Source of the DNA: Prolixibacteraceae bacterium
GTDB taxonomy: Bacteria; Bacteroidota; Bacteroidia; Bacteroidales; Prolixibacteraceae
Length of the DNA: 64,000 nt
NCBI GenBank assembly: GCA_003506435.1
Contig: DOAQ01000017.1
Span: forward strand, 138,010-202,009
Direction of reading: 5' to 3'
This document shows, piece by piece, positions 16,641 through 24,088 of this stretch. Numbering within the stretch: the first letter of the stretch is position 1; each line of letters begins with the position of its first letter. The notes under the pieces are model-generated. The model made no database searches. It was not told the DNA's origin and saw only the letters and a list, made by a program, of their open reading frames with translations. Both the position numbers and the translations under genes were made by a program.

Positions 16641-17201
16641 ATGAAAACAAGAAGACTGCTCGCGGTGTTGCTCATTCTAATGAGCAGTGCCGGGGCCTTC
16701 ACTCAAAACACAAAAACGCTTACAAACGATGACCTTTTTCTCTGGCAGGGAAACGGGGTTTACGGAGCGGTTGATTACAACTGGTGCAATGCCGACGGAG
16801 TTACAAGTGTCGTAAACGGAGCCAAAGTACTTTTCATGAAAGATCACCGGTACGGGGTTGGGTTCGGCTTTTCTTCGGTGAACAGAAACACACTGAATAA
16901 CCATGGAATTACCAGCCTGCATTTCGGAGGGCCTGAACTGGAATATACCATTGCTCCACACAACCTGATTTTCCCTTCCGTACATTTATTTTCGGGGATG
17001 GCCTATTTTAGTAACTACGTGGGCAACGACCTCTTATCCTGGTTTGTTGAACCCGGCGTAAAAATTTACCTGAATGTCGCTTCATTCATGCGTTTTTCGG
17101 TGAATGCCAATTACCGGAATTTCCGGCATAAACCGGATTTCAACACACAGGTAATGAATGGCCCGAATTTCGGTTTTTCAGTTGCTTACGGAAGATTTTA
17201 A
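16641..17201 (+). CDS. Exported protein of unknown function, probably outer membrane
   Basis: A 186-residue protein with a Sec signal peptide (MKTRRLLAVLLILMSSAGAF, cleavage before T-Q). The mature part is rich in Gly, Tyr and Asn in alternating patterns (YGVGFGFSSVNRNTL, FMRFSVNANYRNFRHK). It ends in an aromatic residue after an amphipathic strand (GFSVAYGRF), as outer-membrane beta-barrels do. I do not recognise a named family. It starts 168 bases after the efflux operon and may be transcribed separately. A small outer-membrane barrel is the best guess. Confidence 0.65.
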   Translation: MKTRRLLAVLLILMSSAGAFTQNTKTLTNDDLFLWQGNGVYGAVDYNWCNADGVTSVVNGAKVLFMKDHRYGVGFGFSSVNRNTLNNHGITSLHFGGPELEYTIAPHNLIFPSVHLFSGMAYFSNYVGNDLLSWFVEPGVKIYLNVASFMRFSVNANYRNFRHKPDFNTQVMNGPNFGFSVAYGRF

Positions 17202-17237
17202 CCGCTGGTTATATACGGAATTATTCCAACATTCTTT

Positions 17238-17329
17238 CTCCGTGAAACTCTGTGAACAACTCTTTTCCCTCTGTGGTTTAATATTTTACCACAGAGTTAC
17301 ACAGAGTAAAAACACGGAGTTTCACTGAG
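17238..17329. repeat. Inverted repeat of CACAGAG units with a 10-base loop (empty element)
   Basis: The left arm (17238-17277, CTCCGTGAAACTCTGTG ... CTCTGTGGT) and the right arm (17288-17329, ACCACAGAGTTACACAGAG ... CACGGAGTTTCACTGAG) are imperfect inverted repeats made of CACAGAG/CACGGAG units. The organisation matches the arms around the four-helix-bundle genes, but there is no gene between the arms. Confidence 0.6.
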
Positions 17330-17503
17330 TTTTTTTTGAAGAATCTCAGTTTGAAAGCAAGAATAGGTTGTTTGCAGATATCCGGTTGGGTACAAGTGGG
17401 CTTCCATCTTTTTATGGGCAGCTACCTTCGCAAAGCAGCCAAACACTATTCGGGATATTTAAGTAATAAGAATTTACTGGTTCTATATTTTACTTTAAAC
17501 AAT

Positions 17504-17670
17504 CAACCACCTCCCCTTCGTACCTCGGGTACTCCTCCTATCTAGGAGGAGAAATTTTGGGCAGTGACAATTTGGAAGGCATGGTGTTTCTTCGCTGTTG
17601 CAACTTGCTTCGGTTTCCCCTCCTTTTTTTAGGAGGGGTGTCCCGGTTCCTCCGGGACGGGGTGGTCGCA
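17504..17670. repeat. REPIN-like inverted pair of GC-rich palindromes
   Basis: The left element (17504-17558; CCTCCTATCTAGGAGG hairpin) and the right element (17614-17670; CCCCTCC-T7A-GGAGGGG hairpin) share the ACCACC...CGGG...CCTCC order in opposite orientation. About 55 bases of unrecognised sequence lie between them. The 782-base gap 17202-17983 holds this pair, the CACAGAG inverted repeat and a small hairpin at 17861-17897, and no convincing gene. Confidence 0.6.
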
Positions 17671-17860
17671 TTTCATTTATCGCTGATAAATAAGAAATTA
17701 CATCTTTAGCTTGACGGATATGCCCTTCAGTGATTGGGGGTAAAAATGCGACAACAAATAGCTCAGATTATTTATTTGTTCATAAAATCTGAAAATTTAT
17801 TTTGCCGGATTATTCTTTTGTTCATAAGGTTTGCGTAAATTGAAGTCTGTTAGTTCAGAG

Positions 17861-17897
17861 GTACACATAACCACCCGATTCGGGACGATATATGTAC
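17861..17897. other. Nested hairpin upstream of the restriction gene
   Basis: GTACACATA (17861-17869) pairs with TATATGTAC (17889-17897) with one mismatch. Inside it CCCG (17874-17877) pairs with CGGG (17881-17884). It lacks a T tract, so it is not an obvious terminator; it could be an operator or an RNA structure. Confidence 0.35.
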
Positions 17898-17983
17898 TTC
17901 TTGAAAGATATATGCGAATAGATGTAACAGGTGCATATATTTAATAGTTGATACAAGTATAATAAAAGACAACACTACCTAAC

Positions 17984-18601
17984 ATGAAAATAAACTGGAA
18001 TGAAATATCTCCTGAAGATTTTGAACGTATTTGTTTTAAAATAATCGAAGAAAATGATTTTAAAAATTTAAAATGGTTTGGAAAATCCGGTGGAGACAAA
18101 GGACGAGATTTAGTAGGTGATAAATTTGAAGAACCTCTTCCTGGGGTGATAAAGTCAAATAAATGGGTCATCCAGTGTAAAAGGTATATTACAAAACCAC
18201 CTTCAAAAATAGATATCAATAATATTCTCGTTGATGCAGAAGAGCATAATCCAACAGATGTTTTAATAATACTTTCAAATACTTTATCAGCAAACACTAA
18301 AGATTGGATTGAACAAAAAAGAAAAGAAACAAAATATTATATACATGTTTGGGAGGAACTAGACTTAGAACGGGAGATAAACAGACATAGACGGAAAATT
18401 GAAGAACTATTTCCAAATCTTATAGAAAAAAATAACGTCGAATTTTACGAAATATCAGATTTCTCGAAACATTACTTTGGATGCAATGAATTCGAAGAAG
18501 TTGAAATAAGAGTTTTAAACTCAGAATCAAAAGAAGAAGCATTGAAACAGGTAAAAGAGTTTATTGATTTTCTGAAAAATAATGAGATAATATGGAATTA
18601 A
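17984..18601 (+). CDS. Mrr-like restriction endonuclease family protein
   Basis: A 205-residue protein with an Mrr-type PD-(D/E)xK nuclease core at its N-terminus. It starts MKINWNEISPEDFERICFKI, then GKSGGDKGRDLVG supplies the catalytic Asp and WVIQCKRY the Q-x-K variant of the E-x-K motif used by Mrr enzymes. This pattern suggests a DNA endonuclease, possibly recognising modified DNA. The C-terminal 100 residues are Glu/Lys-rich and unassigned. The gene is clearly AT-richer than its neighbours and stands alone between repeats, which points to acquisition by transfer. No methyltransferase or partner gene is nearby. Confidence 0.75.
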   Translation: MKINWNEISPEDFERICFKIIEENDFKNLKWFGKSGGDKGRDLVGDKFEEPLPGVIKSNKWVIQCKRYITKPPSKIDINNILVDAEEHNPTDVLIILSNTLSANTKDWIEQKRKETKYYIHVWEELDLEREINRHRRKIEELFPNLIEKNNVEFYEISDFSKHYFGCNEFEEVEIRVLNSESKEEALKQVKEFIDFLKNNEIIWN

Positions 18602-18700
18602 AATACCAGCCCATAACAAATTGCAAATTGCATTACGGGGTCTGTGCGGTGCGTTGTCTCTGCTCCTTTCTTGACCATTATGGGGTTCGTAGCAATTTGA
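18602..18700. other. Cassette-end-like sequence after the restriction gene
   Basis: Eight bases after the stop is GCCCATAACAAATTGC, with a matching GCAATTTG about 80 bases on and a GCGTTGT between. The order resembles an integron attC-like or other cassette tail, but I cannot confirm the core sites, so this is a weak suggestion. Apart from the tiny zinc-ribbon gene, the 386-base gap 18602-18987 holds no other recognisable gene. Confidence 0.25.
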
Positions 18701-18750
18701 ATTTTAATAAAAACTGATTGATTTGTTAACTATTGATTTAAGAATGGAAT

Positions 18751-18840
18751 ATGAAAAAGTGCCCGAAATGTAACTCTGAAGTAGATGATAATTTTGATTT
18801 ATGCTGGAATTGTCAACACCAGGATTTGATTGAAAATTAA
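18751..18840 (+). CDS. Tiny zinc-ribbon peptide (29 residues)
   Basis: An intact frame of 29 residues, MKKCPKCNSEVDDNFDLCWN with Cys two residues later, then a short tail and a TAA stop. The two C-x2-C pairs (CPKC and CWNC) are spaced like a zinc ribbon. Bacteroidota often carry this motif at the N-terminus of longer proteins, so this could be a free-standing micropeptide or the remnant of a truncated gene. It lies in the same AT-rich patch as the restriction gene. Confidence 0.5.
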   Translation: MKKCPKCNSEVDDNFDLCWNCQHQDLIEN

Positions 18841-18936
18841 ACTGTCCACAATGGAGTAAACTGCCCCGCCAGTAATTAATTAGCTTAAAAGTTTAGACTT
18901 CATCTGACAGTGTCTCGTGAGGTGTTTTTGTTTCTT

Positions 18937-18968
18937 TTTGTGTGGTAATAGTTCTTTTCCTACTTTTG
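18937..18968 (+). promoter_or_regulatory. Promoter of the phosphatase-superfamily gene
   Basis: TTTG (18937-18940), 20 bases, then TACTTTTG (18961-18968), an exact consensus match. Transcription should start near 18975, 13 bases before the ATG. Confidence 0.6.
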
Positions 18969-18987
18969 GGCAATTAATTTTTTCAGG

Positions 18988-20622
18988 ATGGCACGAGTAA
19001 TTTCCATTTTTCTGTTGATATTTTTATATAGCTCTCAGGTTCAGGCACAGCGCACAACCAATAATGAAACATCTGTTCCGCCATTGGTGGTGGTCATCAA
19101 TATAGAACAAATGCGGGTCGATTACATCAGCCGCTACTGGGACAAATTTCAGTCGGAAGGTTTTAAACGTCTGTATTCCGAAGGCGCGACCTGCGCCAAC
19201 ACCCGGCTCGACCTGCATGTCAAAAAAATATCGACCGGAACAGCAACTCTGTTTACCGGCGTATATCCGTCCATCCACGGAATTGTAAACGACAACTGGT
19301 ACGACCGTTTGAAACAGAAAGAAATTCAGTGTGCCGAAGATGATTATTATATTACAGTAGGAAGCGATTCCCGCGAAGGAGAACGGTCGGCGGTCAAACT
19401 GCTCAGCCCGACTATTGGCGACATCATGAAATTAAACAGCAACAACTGCTCGAAAGTATTCAGCGTGGCGCTGAATGATGTAAGCGCTGTTTTTTCGGCC
19501 GGGCACTCTGCCGACGGAGCTTATTGGTTCGACACCCAAACCGGAAACATGATTTCCAGCTCGTATTATATTGACGTTTTCCCCGACTGGGCGCGTATTT
19601 TCAACGACAAAAAGTTTGCTCCCCTCTATACTTCACGCGACTGGAATACCTTGCTTCCCATAACCAACTACACCGAAAGTCTGGAAGATGCGTATGTGCT
19701 GGAAAAAGGCTACTACGACAGATGGAATACCTTTCCATACAGCATGAAAAAACTGCAAAGCCGCGCCGAGAGTTACAAATTTCTGAAAACCACTCCTTTC
19801 GGGAATACTATTGTAAAAGATTTTGCACTGGCGTTGATGGAAGCCGAAGGGCTCGGAACAGATAAAATCCCGGATTTGCTCACCATCAGTTTCACCTCCA
19901 TGGACTACGAAAATGCGTCGTTTGGCCCGTCGTCAGTAGAAATGGAAGATATTTACCTTCGCCTCGACCAGGAAATTGCACATATCCTGAATTATCTGGA
20001 TAAAAAAACAGGAAAAGGCAATTCGCTGGTAGTACTCACTTCGAATAATTCAGCAGGCTATCCCGTCGCATATTTAAAAGAAGAATTTCACATGCCCGTA
20101 GGCGAGGTGTCGCCGGAAAATGCAGTGGCCCTGTTAAAATCGTTTCTGAATATTACTTACGGACAAGGCGACTGGATTGAACACGAAGCCGACCAGCAAA
20201 TTTATTTCAACCGCGACCTGATCGAAAAAAGACAACTTTTGTTAGCCGACGTGCAGCGCAAAGCAGCCACTTTCATCAACCAGTTTGAGGGCGTAAAAAT
20301 TGCTTTACCGGCATCGGTTTTCGAAGAAGGCGACCATGTAAAAAGTCAGTTGGCTGCTATTTCCAATTCGTTCAATTTCAAACGCTCGGGCGATATTTTA
20401 TATAGTTTTGAAGACGGCTGGCAACCGGTGTATAAATTTAAACGCACGGTTTACAACGACGATTCACATATTCCGTTGGTTTGGTTTGGAAATACTGTAA
20501 AACGAACAAAAATCAGGCAGCAAAACAAGGCCGAAGATATTGTCCCGACCATTCTCGAAATACTTAACATCCCAATTCCCGATCATTGCCAGGGACGAAT
20601 CATTGAAGAGATACTTTGGTAA
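18988..20622 (+). CDS. Alkaline phosphatase superfamily protein with degenerate active site
   Basis: A 544-residue exported protein (signal peptide ending QVQA before Q21) with the fold of Bacteroidota type I phosphodiesterase/PafA phosphatases: INIEQMRVDYISRYWDKF, FTGVYPSIHGIVNDNWYDR, DIYLRLDQEIAHIL and SHIPLVWFG. The expected metal and catalytic residues are mostly gone. The first Asp (D-Q-M-R) is Glu40. The nucleophile Thr of T-G-P-G-H aligns with Ile81. The D-Y-x-G-H motif is DYENA (His to Ala310). The T-A-D-H-G motif is TSNNS (Asp353 and His354 positions both Asn). Only the last His (SHIPLV) and Asp306 remain. It is probably a pseudoenzyme or binding protein. It has its own promoter. Confidence 0.85.
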   Translation: MARVISIFLLIFLYSSQVQAQRTTNNETSVPPLVVVINIEQMRVDYISRYWDKFQSEGFKRLYSEGATCANTRLDLHVKKISTGTATLFTGVYPSIHGIVNDNWYDRLKQKEIQCAEDDYYITVGSDSREGERSAVKLLSPTIGDIMKLNSNNCSKVFSVALNDVSAVFSAGHSADGAYWFDTQTGNMISSSYYIDVFPDWARIFNDKKFAPLYTSRDWNTLLPITNYTESLEDAYVLEKGYYDRWNTFPYSMKKLQSRAESYKFLKTTPFGNTIVKDFALALMEAEGLGTDKIPDLLTISFTSMDYENASFGPSSVEMEDIYLRLDQEIAHILNYLDKKTGKGNSLVVLTSNNSAGYPVAYLKEEFHMPVGEVSPENAVALLKSFLNITYGQGDWIEHEADQQIYFNRDLIEKRQLLLADVQRKAATFINQFEGVKIALPASVFEEGDHVKSQLAAISNSFNFKRSGDILYSFEDGWQPVYKFKRTVYNDDSHIPLVWFGNTVKRTKIRQQNKAEDIVPTILEILNIPIPDHCQGRIIEEILW

Positions 20623-21017
20623 CCATCATTCAAGGTAACTGAAACAGGATTATTGCAATTTCCTCTGATTTGCTTTTATTGTTTGTAAAGTTTGTCGATG
20701 GTATTCCTTTAATTTCTGAAGCAGATTTAATAACCGGCAGCAAACCTGCTTTGATCTTCCTCAAAAAATTCGTCAAACAATCGATTATTCGATTCAAATT
20801 ATACAGCCATTCTGCAATAAAACCAGGCAGTCTGAATATTTATCTTCATTCCCCCCAACAGGAAACGCACTAATATTAAGACAAATAAAAATTAAAAATT
20901 ACTATTATTTAAACCAATTATAAATAGCAAAAAGCTGCTAAAGAATGATTTTTTACCGGGTAGTCGTATTACAAACATATATAGATTTGCAAGCATATTA
21001 ATCGAACCTTAGCTAAA
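20623..21017 (+). other. Intergenic region before the rnf operon
   Basis: A 395-base AT-rich gap. A 67-codon open frame within it has no family features and I do not consider it a gene. TAGATTTG at 20982-20989 is an exact -7 element for the rnf operon, with predicted start near 20996, though its -33 region is poor. Confidence 0.4.
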
Positions 21018-21431
21018 ATGCAAGGAGAAATTGAACATGCAGGAATCGTTCAAAAGGTTTCTGAAGATAGAATAACAGTTGGCATTATTACTGAATCAGC
21101 TTGTGCTTCTTGTCATGCCAAAGGAGCTTGTACGGCTGCAGACACAAAAGATAAGGAAGTTGAAATTGTTCGGTTTTCCGGTGTTTTTCATGTCGGACAG
21201 CAAGTTACAGTTTTTGGCCGTTCATCGCAGGGATTCAAAGCGGTGTTTTACGGTTATGTATTTCCTTTTGTCATTGTCTTCATTACTCTATTTGCTTCAA
21301 ATTCAATTACCGGCAACGAAGGTCTGAGCGGAATCCTTTCCCTTGCAATATTGGTTCCTTATTATTTCATTTTGTTTTTATTCCGAAATAAATTGAAAAA
21401 AGTCTTCGAATTTGAAATTAAGCCAATATAA
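21018..21431 (+). CDS. SoxR-reducing system protein RseC family (Rnf-associated)
   Basis: A 137-residue inner-membrane protein of the RseC/RnfX family. The N-terminal soluble part has the cysteine cluster CASCHAKGAC (C-x2-C-x5-C) after GIVQKVSEDRITVGI. Two membrane helices follow (VFYGYVFPFVIVFITLFA and LSLAILVPYYFILFLF). RseC proteins work with Rnf-type complexes, for example in re-reducing SoxR. Here the gene is first in the rnf operon, five bases before rnfB, as in other Bacteroidota. Confidence 0.88.
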   Translation: MQGEIEHAGIVQKVSEDRITVGIITESACASCHAKGACTAADTKDKEVEIVRFSGVFHVGQQVTVFGRSSQGFKAVFYGYVFPFVIVFITLFASNSITGNEGLSGILSLAILVPYYFILFLFRNKLKKVFEFEIKPI

Positions 21432-21436
21432 ACACT

Positions 21437-22315
21437 ATGAGTTTAACTATTATTTATACAATTATAACTCTGAGCGCTATCGGGACTTCTTCGGCAGTCT
21501 TCCTGTATTTTGTCGCACAGAAGTTTAAAGTATATGAAGATCCACGGATCAACGACATTGAATCAACCCTTCCGGGAGCCAACTGCGGGGGTTGCGGCCA
21601 TGCCGGTTGTCATGCCTTTGCCGAAGCCTGTGTAAGTAAAAACGACCTGAGCGATTTATTTTGCCCCGTAGGTGGAAACGATTGCATGACCGAAGTTGCC
21701 AGCATTCTGGGACTCGAAGCAGTAGCACAGTCTCCCCGTGTTGCCGTAGTCCGTTGCAACGGAACCTGCGAAAACCGGCCCAAAACCAACCAGTTCGACG
21801 GGACCACTTCGTGTGCTGTCGCATCATCACTGTATAGCGGCGATACAGCCTGCCAATACGGTTGTCTGGGAATGGGCGATTGTGTGGTGGTTTGTAATTT
21901 CGATGCTATTCACATGAATCCGGTAACCGGCCTGCCCGAAGTAGTTGACGACAAATGTGTCGCTTGTGGCGCCTGCGTGGAAGCGTGTCCGAAAAACCTG
22001 ATCGAGTTGCGTAAAAAAGCACCGAAAGACCGCAAAATATATGTATCGTGCCGGAACATGGACAAAGGCGGAGTTGCCCGTAAAGCCTGTTCGGTGGCTT
22101 GCATTGGTTGCAGCAAATGTGAGAAAGAATGCAACTACGACGCCATTACCATCGAAAATAACCTGGCATTTATTGATTCCGATAAATGTAAACTTTGCCG
22201 CAAGTGTGTGACAGTTTGCCCGACCAATTCCATCATCGAAATCAATTTTCCTCCCCGGAAAATAAAAACCGACGATGTCATTTCGGAAAATAAAACTGAA
22301 TCTTCTGAAAACTAA
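21437..22315 (+). CDS. rnfB: Rnf electron transport complex subunit B
   Basis: A 292-residue iron-sulfur subunit of the ion-pumping ferredoxin:NAD oxidoreductase (Rnf), which passes electrons from ferredoxin into the complex. One N-terminal helix anchors it. The domain around LPGANCGGCGHAGCHAFAEA has the [4Fe-4S] cluster motif of RnfB. Further cysteine sets bind more clusters: CQYGCLGMGDCVVVC, CVACGACVEACPKN, CIGCSKCEKEC and CKLCRKCVTVCPTN. The Lys/Glu-rich tail is short. It is followed 18 bases later by rnfC. Confidence 0.95.
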   Translation: MSLTIIYTIITLSAIGTSSAVFLYFVAQKFKVYEDPRINDIESTLPGANCGGCGHAGCHAFAEACVSKNDLSDLFCPVGGNDCMTEVASILGLEAVAQSPRVAVVRCNGTCENRPKTNQFDGTTSCAVASSLYSGDTACQYGCLGMGDCVVVCNFDAIHMNPVTGLPEVVDDKCVACGACVEACPKNLIELRKKAPKDRKIYVSCRNMDKGGVARKACSVACIGCSKCEKECNYDAITIENNLAFIDSDKCKLCRKCVTVCPTNSIIEINFPPRKIKTDDVISENKTESSEN

Positions 22316-22318
22316 TAT

Positions 22319-22326
22319 AGGAGGAG
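22319..22326 (+). promoter_or_regulatory. Strong Shine-Dalgarno deciding the rnfC GTG start
   Basis: AGGAGGAG lies seven bases before the GTG at 22334. Such a strong ribosome-binding site is unusual in this window, where most starts have only A/T-rich leaders; it supports GTG as the rnfC start. Confidence 0.7.
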
Positions 22327-22333
22327 TAGAACC

Positions 22334-23662
22334 GTGTTAAAAACATTTAAACTCGGAGGGGTTCACCCCGCAGAAAATAAACTATCGGCAGGCAGGGCTA
22401 TTGAAGAACTGCAATTGCCCAAAACCGTAAATATTCCTGTAGCCCAGCATATCGGAGCACCGGCTGTACCAACCGTTGCCAAAGGCGACAAAGTAAAAGT
22501 CGGACAGGTCATTGCCCGTTCATCGGGTTTTGTTTCAACCAATATCCATTCATCGGTATCGGGTACCGTAGCCAAAATTGAAACAGTTCCCGACACTTCA
22601 GGTTACCCGAAAATAGCCGTCATTATTACCGTTGAAGGTGACGAATGGATAGAAACCATCGACCGCAGCGCCGAATTAAAAACCGATTTCAATCTTGACG
22701 GCAAAGCGGTTATCGATAAAATACTGGAAGCCGGTATTGTCGGATTGGGCGGCGCAACTTTCCCTACCCACGTTAAAATGGTTCCGCCACAGGGCATGAA
22801 AGCCGAAGTTTTGCTGATCAACGGTGTGGAATGCGAACCATACCTGACTTCTGACCACCGGCTGATGCTTGAAAAAGGTCCGGAAATCGTTGTCGGAGCC
22901 AAACTTCTGATGAAAGCGCTAAACGTTGAAAAAGCAGCAATCGGCATTGAAAATAACAAACCCGATGCGATCAGCCTTCTTCAGGAAATAACCAAAAACG
23001 ACCCGCAAATATCAGTGGTTCCACTGAAAGTAAAATATCCGCAGGGAGGTGAAAAGCAACTCATAAAAGGAGTGACCGGCAGGGAAGTGCCGTCGGGTGC
23101 GCTGCCTATCGCAGTGGGTGTTGTCGTCAGCAATGTAGGAACAGCATTTGCTGTTTACGAAGCCGTTCAGAAAAACAAACCGTTGTTCGAACGCGTGGTG
23201 ACCGTGACCGGCAAATCGGTATCGAAACCTTCAAATTTCAAGGTACGCATCGGCACAGCCATCAGCGAGCTGATTGAAGCGGCAGGCGGACTTCCCGAAG
23301 ACACCGGAAAGATCATCAGCGGCGGACCCATGATGGGAAAAGCCGTCGCCACCACTGAAGTTTCGGTTACCAAGGGCACTTCAGGAATCGTACTTATAAA
23401 GGAAGACGAAGCTCGCCGCGGAACAATGGAAAATTGCATCCGCTGTTCGCGTTGCGTGTCGGTTTGTCCGATGGGACTGGAACCCTATTATCTGATGACC
23501 GTTTCAGACAAACAAATCTGGGACAAAGCCGAAAATTACAAAATAATGGACTGCATGGAATGCGGATCGTGCAGTTATACCTGCCCATCGAACCGCCCCC
23601 TGCTCGATTATATCAGGCTGGGAAAAGGGAAAGTCGGGCAAATCATCCGTTCCAGAAAATAA
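22334..23662 (+). CDS. rnfC: Rnf electron transport complex subunit C
   Basis: A 442-residue peripheral subunit that exchanges electrons with NAD and carries FMN. The N-terminal segment (FKLGGVHPAENKLSAGRAIE) is the family signature. The Rossmann-like NADH/FMN region shows GIVGLGGATFPTHVKM and LLINGVECEPYLTSDHRLM. Two ferredoxin-type clusters lie near the C-terminus: CIRCSRCVSVCPMGL and CMECGSCSYTCPSNRPLLDYI. The length is typical of the short RnfC type without the Ala-rich tail of gammaproteobacteria. A four-helix-bundle gene separates it from rnfD. Confidence 0.95.
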   Translation: MLKTFKLGGVHPAENKLSAGRAIEELQLPKTVNIPVAQHIGAPAVPTVAKGDKVKVGQVIARSSGFVSTNIHSSVSGTVAKIETVPDTSGYPKIAVIITVEGDEWIETIDRSAELKTDFNLDGKAVIDKILEAGIVGLGGATFPTHVKMVPPQGMKAEVLLINGVECEPYLTSDHRLMLEKGPEIVVGAKLLMKALNVEKAAIGIENNKPDAISLLQEITKNDPQISVVPLKVKYPQGGEKQLIKGVTGREVPSGALPIAVGVVVSNVGTAFAVYEAVQKNKPLFERVVTVTGKSVSKPSNFKVRIGTAISELIEAAGGLPEDTGKIISGGPMMGKAVATTEVSVTKGTSGIVLIKEDEARRGTMENCIRCSRCVSVCPMGLEPYYLMTVSDKQIWDKAENYKIMDCMECGSCSYTCPSNRPLLDYIRLGKGKVGQIIRSRK

Positions 23663-23671
23663 AAGGAATTT

Positions 23672-24081
23672 TGAATGATGAATTTTAAATGTTGAATTGA
23701 GAATGAAGCAGGATAATATCATACAATCGAAATCGTTTCAGTTTTCACTTAAAATGATTGCTTTATACAAGATTCTGACAGAAAATAAAGAGTTTGTCAT
23801 TTCAAAGCAGTTATTGAGGAGCAGCATAAGTATTGGAGCGAATGTCGAAGAAGCAATAGCTGCCCAATCAAAAAGAGATTTCATTGCAAAAATGTCAATT
23901 GCATCAAAAGAAGCCAGAGAAACCAAGTATTGGTTACGACTTCTGAATGAAAGTCAATTCATTTTTGAATTTGATTACACTAAATATTTAGCTGACATTG
24001 AAGAAATTATCAACATTTTGACAGCCATTGTAAAAACATCTCAATCTCATGTATAATTCAACATTTAAAATTCAACATTCA
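23672..24081 (+). mobile_element. IVS-like element C inside the rnf operon
   Basis: The left arm 23672-23698 and the reverse complement of the right arm 24055-24081 match at 26 of 27 bases (TGAATG and TTTAAATGTTGAATT are the shared ends). The left arm begins 10 bases after the rnfC stop. The right arm begins at the last two bases of the inserted gene's stop codon and ends 8 bases before the rnfD start. A transcript of the operon could fold into a 27-bp stem with the four-helix-bundle gene as its loop. Confidence 0.7.
23703..24056 (+). CDS. Four helix bundle protein (S23 family), copy C
   Basis: A 117-residue four-helix-bundle protein of the second subtype: MKQDNIIQSKSFQFSLKMIA, KEFVISKQLLRSSISIGANV, EEAIAAQSKRDFIAKMSIAS and KEARETKYWLRLLNESQ. 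The R-S-S-x-S-I-G-A-N-V-E-E-A motif is typical. I start at the ATG 23703; an in-frame TTG two codons earlier lies at the repeat arm and is less likely. It splits rnfC from rnfD, yet has no feature suggesting a role in the Rnf complex. Confidence 0.9.
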   Translation: MKQDNIIQSKSFQFSLKMIALYKILTENKEFVISKQLLRSSISIGANVEEAIAAQSKRDFIAKMSIASKEARETKYWLRLLNESQFIFEFDYTKYLADIEEIINILTAIVKTSQSHV

Positions 24082-24088
24082 TAATTAT

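Noticed and set aside
17336..17545. 69-codon open frame after the CACAGAG repeat
   Set aside because: It runs into the GC-rich palindrome, has no family features and begins in repeat-derived sequence.
17851..17897. tRNA-like look of the TTAGTTCAGAGGT segment and following hairpin
   Set aside because: There is no acceptor stem, anticodon arm or T-loop (GTTCRA) at the right spacing; only two nested stems are present.
20670..20873. 67-codon open frame before the rnf operon
   Set aside because: It has no recognisable motif, no promoter of its own and a composition like surrounding intergenic DNA.
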